Position numbers and translations under genes: made by a program. A model generated the notes under the pieces. That model saw only the letters and a list, made by a program, of their open reading frames with translations, was not told where the DNA came from and did no database searches. Below, piece after piece: positions 42,948 to 44,784 of a stretch of 44,784 bases of DNA; position 1 is the first letter of the stretch; each line of letters starts with the position of its first letter. This stretch comes from Cytophagaceae bacterium UBA6715 (lineage in GTDB: Bacteria; Bacteroidota; Bacteroidia; Cytophagales; Spirosomataceae), in contig DKIP01000042.1 of assembly GCA_002454335.1 (NCBI GenBank), positions 594-45,377 on the forward strand, in the 5' to 3' direction.

Positions 42948-42955
42948 CAAAGTTA
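42948..42955 (-). promoter_or_regulatory. Possible -7 element of the glycan operon
   Basis: Minus strand TAACTTTG, exact TAnnTTTG, about 25 bases before ATG 42923. The nearest TTG is 27 bases upstream, longer than normal, so the match is partial. Confidence 0.4.
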
Positions 42956-43066
42956 ATGCTTTAAACGGATTTGATGATTTGTCAAGCTAAAAAAATCAAT
43001 AAATGGGTTGCATGCCTTTAATTAAGTCCTGAATTATTGTAAATTGGTCCTTCATTTGATACCGCA

Positions 43067-44784
43067 TTGAAAAAACCACAGTACCGTTTATTTTACCTCC
43101 TCTTACTACTGAGTTTCTTCAGTACACAGGTAGTCGTGGGTCAAAAGTTTAATGTATTTACTTTTAGTCAACTTCCACAAGATTATCAGCTATTTCCCCG
43201 AGAGCATGATAACCTGGGTACCATTGCCATTGAAGGTAGCTTGTCCAGTAATGATTTTCAATCCTATGCGGTTCGTTTGCTTCGGAATGGGGTCGTCAAA
43301 ACGTATAAAAAATCAAGCCTTCAGTTTAGCAATGGGACAGCAAAGCTTGCTGAGTCCTTGAAAATTCCTGCGGAATTAGCAGAATACGGATTAGAAATTT
43401 ATGGATTCAAAAATGCTGATTCTACCCTTATTGTTCGTCGGTCTAATTTAGTCGCAGGTGATGTTTTTTATGTTTCTGGTCAATCCAATGCATGGATTGG
43501 GCCCATTGATGATTTAGTTTACCAAGGGGAATGGTGTCGTTCTTTTGGACTGGTTCAGGGGAGCGAAAACTATGGCCCCTATAATCCAGCGGATACCTTG
43601 TGGTCGTTAGCAGTAGGCCGAGCTCGTATCGGGCCCTTTGCAGCGGAATTGGCAAAATTATTAATTCAATCTGAACAAATTCCAATTGCTATCATAAACT
43701 CAGCAGCAGGCGGAAGTGGCATTGATTGGCATTTGCAACTAGATGGAAATTTGGCGGCACTGGATGGTGGCAATATTATGTATTACAAGGCAGTCAAGTC
43801 GAAGACCATTCAAAAAGTTCGTGCGATCATTTACCGACAAGGCGAGGCAGAAGCAGCAGATTCAAATGTCCCTTATACGTGGGGAAACAAGTTTAATTCC
43901 TTGCTTCAAAAATATAAACAATTCTTCCCGAGTGCTCAGTTTGTCTATAATCCTCAGTTAACAATTTACGAATACCCGAATAAAAATGCATCACAATTAC
44001 GCGAAGATCAGCGCACAATCAGCCAAAACGGCTATGTGAAATCATTCGCTACGGTTGGTAATACCGGCGTACTTCCCGATCGCTTACACTACACAAACGT
44101 GGGATACCGACAAACGGCCAATGAACTCTTCCGCTTAATTTCAAATCAAATTTACAAACGACCTTACTCTGTTGAGATTCAAAGTCCAAACATCCAGAAG
44201 GCTTATTTCATGTCAGAGGCGGAACGGAATAAAATTCACCTAATTTTTGAAGAAGGACAAAATATGCGGGTGAGTTTAGACACGACCGTAGTGGACAATA
44301 AAGGTAATTTTATCAATGCCAAATTGGCCAAATACTTTTATTGGGATAAAACAAATGTTGGATCATTTGAGCCTTACATCACTTCCATTGAGGCAGTCAA
44401 CAATGAAGTCATCATAACTTTTTCGCAGCCGTACGCAGGCAATAGCATTGGCTACTTACCTGATTACCATCGAGACTTTCTTACAGGTTCGAGGGAGTAT
44501 CCTTTCCCAGGCCCTTTTATGAAAAATAGCATGGGAATGCGTGCATTTGCCTTTTCAAATTTTCCTGTTATTGTTCTAGACAAGGCAAATTTCGATTTTA
44601 CCTGCTCACCCAATCCTGGGGAAGACATCATCCGAATTAGTTGGGATAACCAAGCCACAGGAAACTTAGAGGTTTTCGACATGCTAGGTAAAGTTATTTA
44701 CCGCGAACGAGTAGAAAAACTTTACCGTACGACCATCGATGCTTCCCAATGGACAAGTGCAAATTACTTTGTGCAATTTAAATC
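43067..44784 (+). CDS. Secreted GQSN-type carbohydrate esterase with T9SS C-terminal domain, partial
   Basis: Open from TTG 43067 to the window edge (over 570 codons). The TTG starts a fitting signal peptide (KKPQYRLFYLLLLLSFFSTQ, cleavage near VVVGQ); no in-frame ATG precedes the mature part. The catalytic module is of the sialate O-acetylesterase/SGNH type: YVSGQSNAWIG (Ser140), IINSAAGGSG, YRQGEAEAADS, and DRLHYTNVGY (Asp/His pair). The last visible part, FTCSPNPGEDIIRISW then LEVFDMLGKVIYRE, is the start of a type A T9SS sorting domain, so the protein is exported across the outer membrane. Probably deacetylates a polysaccharide. Divergent from the glycan operon. Confidence 0.85.
   Translation, partial: MKKPQYRLFYLLLLLSFFSTQVVVGQKFNVFTFSQLPQDYQLFPREHDNLGTIAIEGSLSSNDFQSYAVRLLRNGVVKTYKKSSLQFSNGTAKLAESLKIPAELAEYGLEIYGFKNADSTLIVRRSNLVAGDVFYVSGQSNAWIGPIDDLVYQGEWCRSFGLVQGSENYGPYNPADTLWSLAVGRARIGPFAAELAKLLIQSEQIPIAIINSAAGGSGIDWHLQLDGNLAALDGGNIMYYKAVKSKTIQKVRAIIYRQGEAEAADSNVPYTWGNKFNSLLQKYKQFFPSAQFVYNPQLTIYEYPNKNASQLREDQRTISQNGYVKSFATVGNTGVLPDRLHYTNVGYRQTANELFRLISNQIYKRPYSVEIQSPNIQKAYFMSEAERNKIHLIFEEGQNMRVSLDTTVVDNKGNFINAKLAKYFYWDKTNVGSFEPYITSIEAVNNEVIITFSQPYAGNSIGYLPDYHRDFLTGSREYPFPGPFMKNSMGMRAFAFSNFPVIVLDKANFDFTCSPNPGEDIIRISWDNQATGNLEVFDMLGKVIYRERVEKLYRTTIDASQWTSANYFVQFK

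Overview
The window reads as chromosomal DNA of a moderately AT-rich Bacteroidota bacterium, most likely a Cytophagales relative. Evidence for this: Bacteroidota-type promoters (TTG, 19-20 nt, TAnnTTTG) recur, Shine-Dalgarno sequences are generally absent, ribosomal protein S1 has the six-domain Bacteroidota form, and a secreted esterase at the right edge ends in a type IX secretion (T9SS) sorting domain. The genus is not determinable by eye; an Aquirufa-like freshwater bacterium is only a guess. I see no rRNA, tRNA, CRISPR array, transposase, integrase or phage gene. No stretch longer than about 200 bases lacks a gene.

Layout, left to right. 1-3364 (minus): overlapping operon of a glutaminyl-cyclase-like M28 peptidase, gcvT, a ComB-type 2-phosphosulfolactate phosphatase and thrC (cut by the window edge). 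3450-5690 (plus): RNase R. 5724-11211: a lipoprotein, glycerate kinase, a methionine-type aminotransferase, nagA and gamma-glutamyltransferase. 11411-13241 (plus): an AT-rich accessory patch holding a tiny membrane protein, a lipoprotein metallopeptidase interrupted by an in-frame stop, and a secreted protein of unknown function. 13300-19800 (minus): TetR regulator, TolC-like channel, periplasmic adaptor and RND pump in one operon, with a clear promoter and a candidate operator. 19896-25228: cupin protein, Tat-exported Gfo/Idh/MocA oxidoreductase, S1 and aldose 1-epimerase. 25268-32441: mazG with a GH16 glucanase lipoprotein, then uvrB, pdhA, recF and a glycosyltransferase. 32517-36831 (minus): two exported amidohydrolase-like proteins with three modules, only one keeping its metal ligands.

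The most unusual part is 36888-42923 (minus): six tightly coupled genes for an apparent surface-glycan or glycolipid step. In order of transcription these are a CofD/YvcK-like protein fused to a glycosyltransferase-2-like C-terminal region, a HAD phosphatase, a sugar-type nucleotidyltransferase, an NAD-dependent epimerase/dehydratase, a GT2 glycosyltransferase and a polytopic membrane protein. Pairing a CofD-like domain with a nucleotidyltransferase recalls CofC/CofD chemistry moved into a glycan setting; this is inference. A secreted GQSN-type esterase with a T9SS tail is transcribed divergently from it and runs off the right edge.

Most housekeeping genes here are ordinary. Several start codons were moved inward from the longest reading frame, because the first in-frame ATG fits the signal peptide, the neighbouring overlap or the promoter position better.
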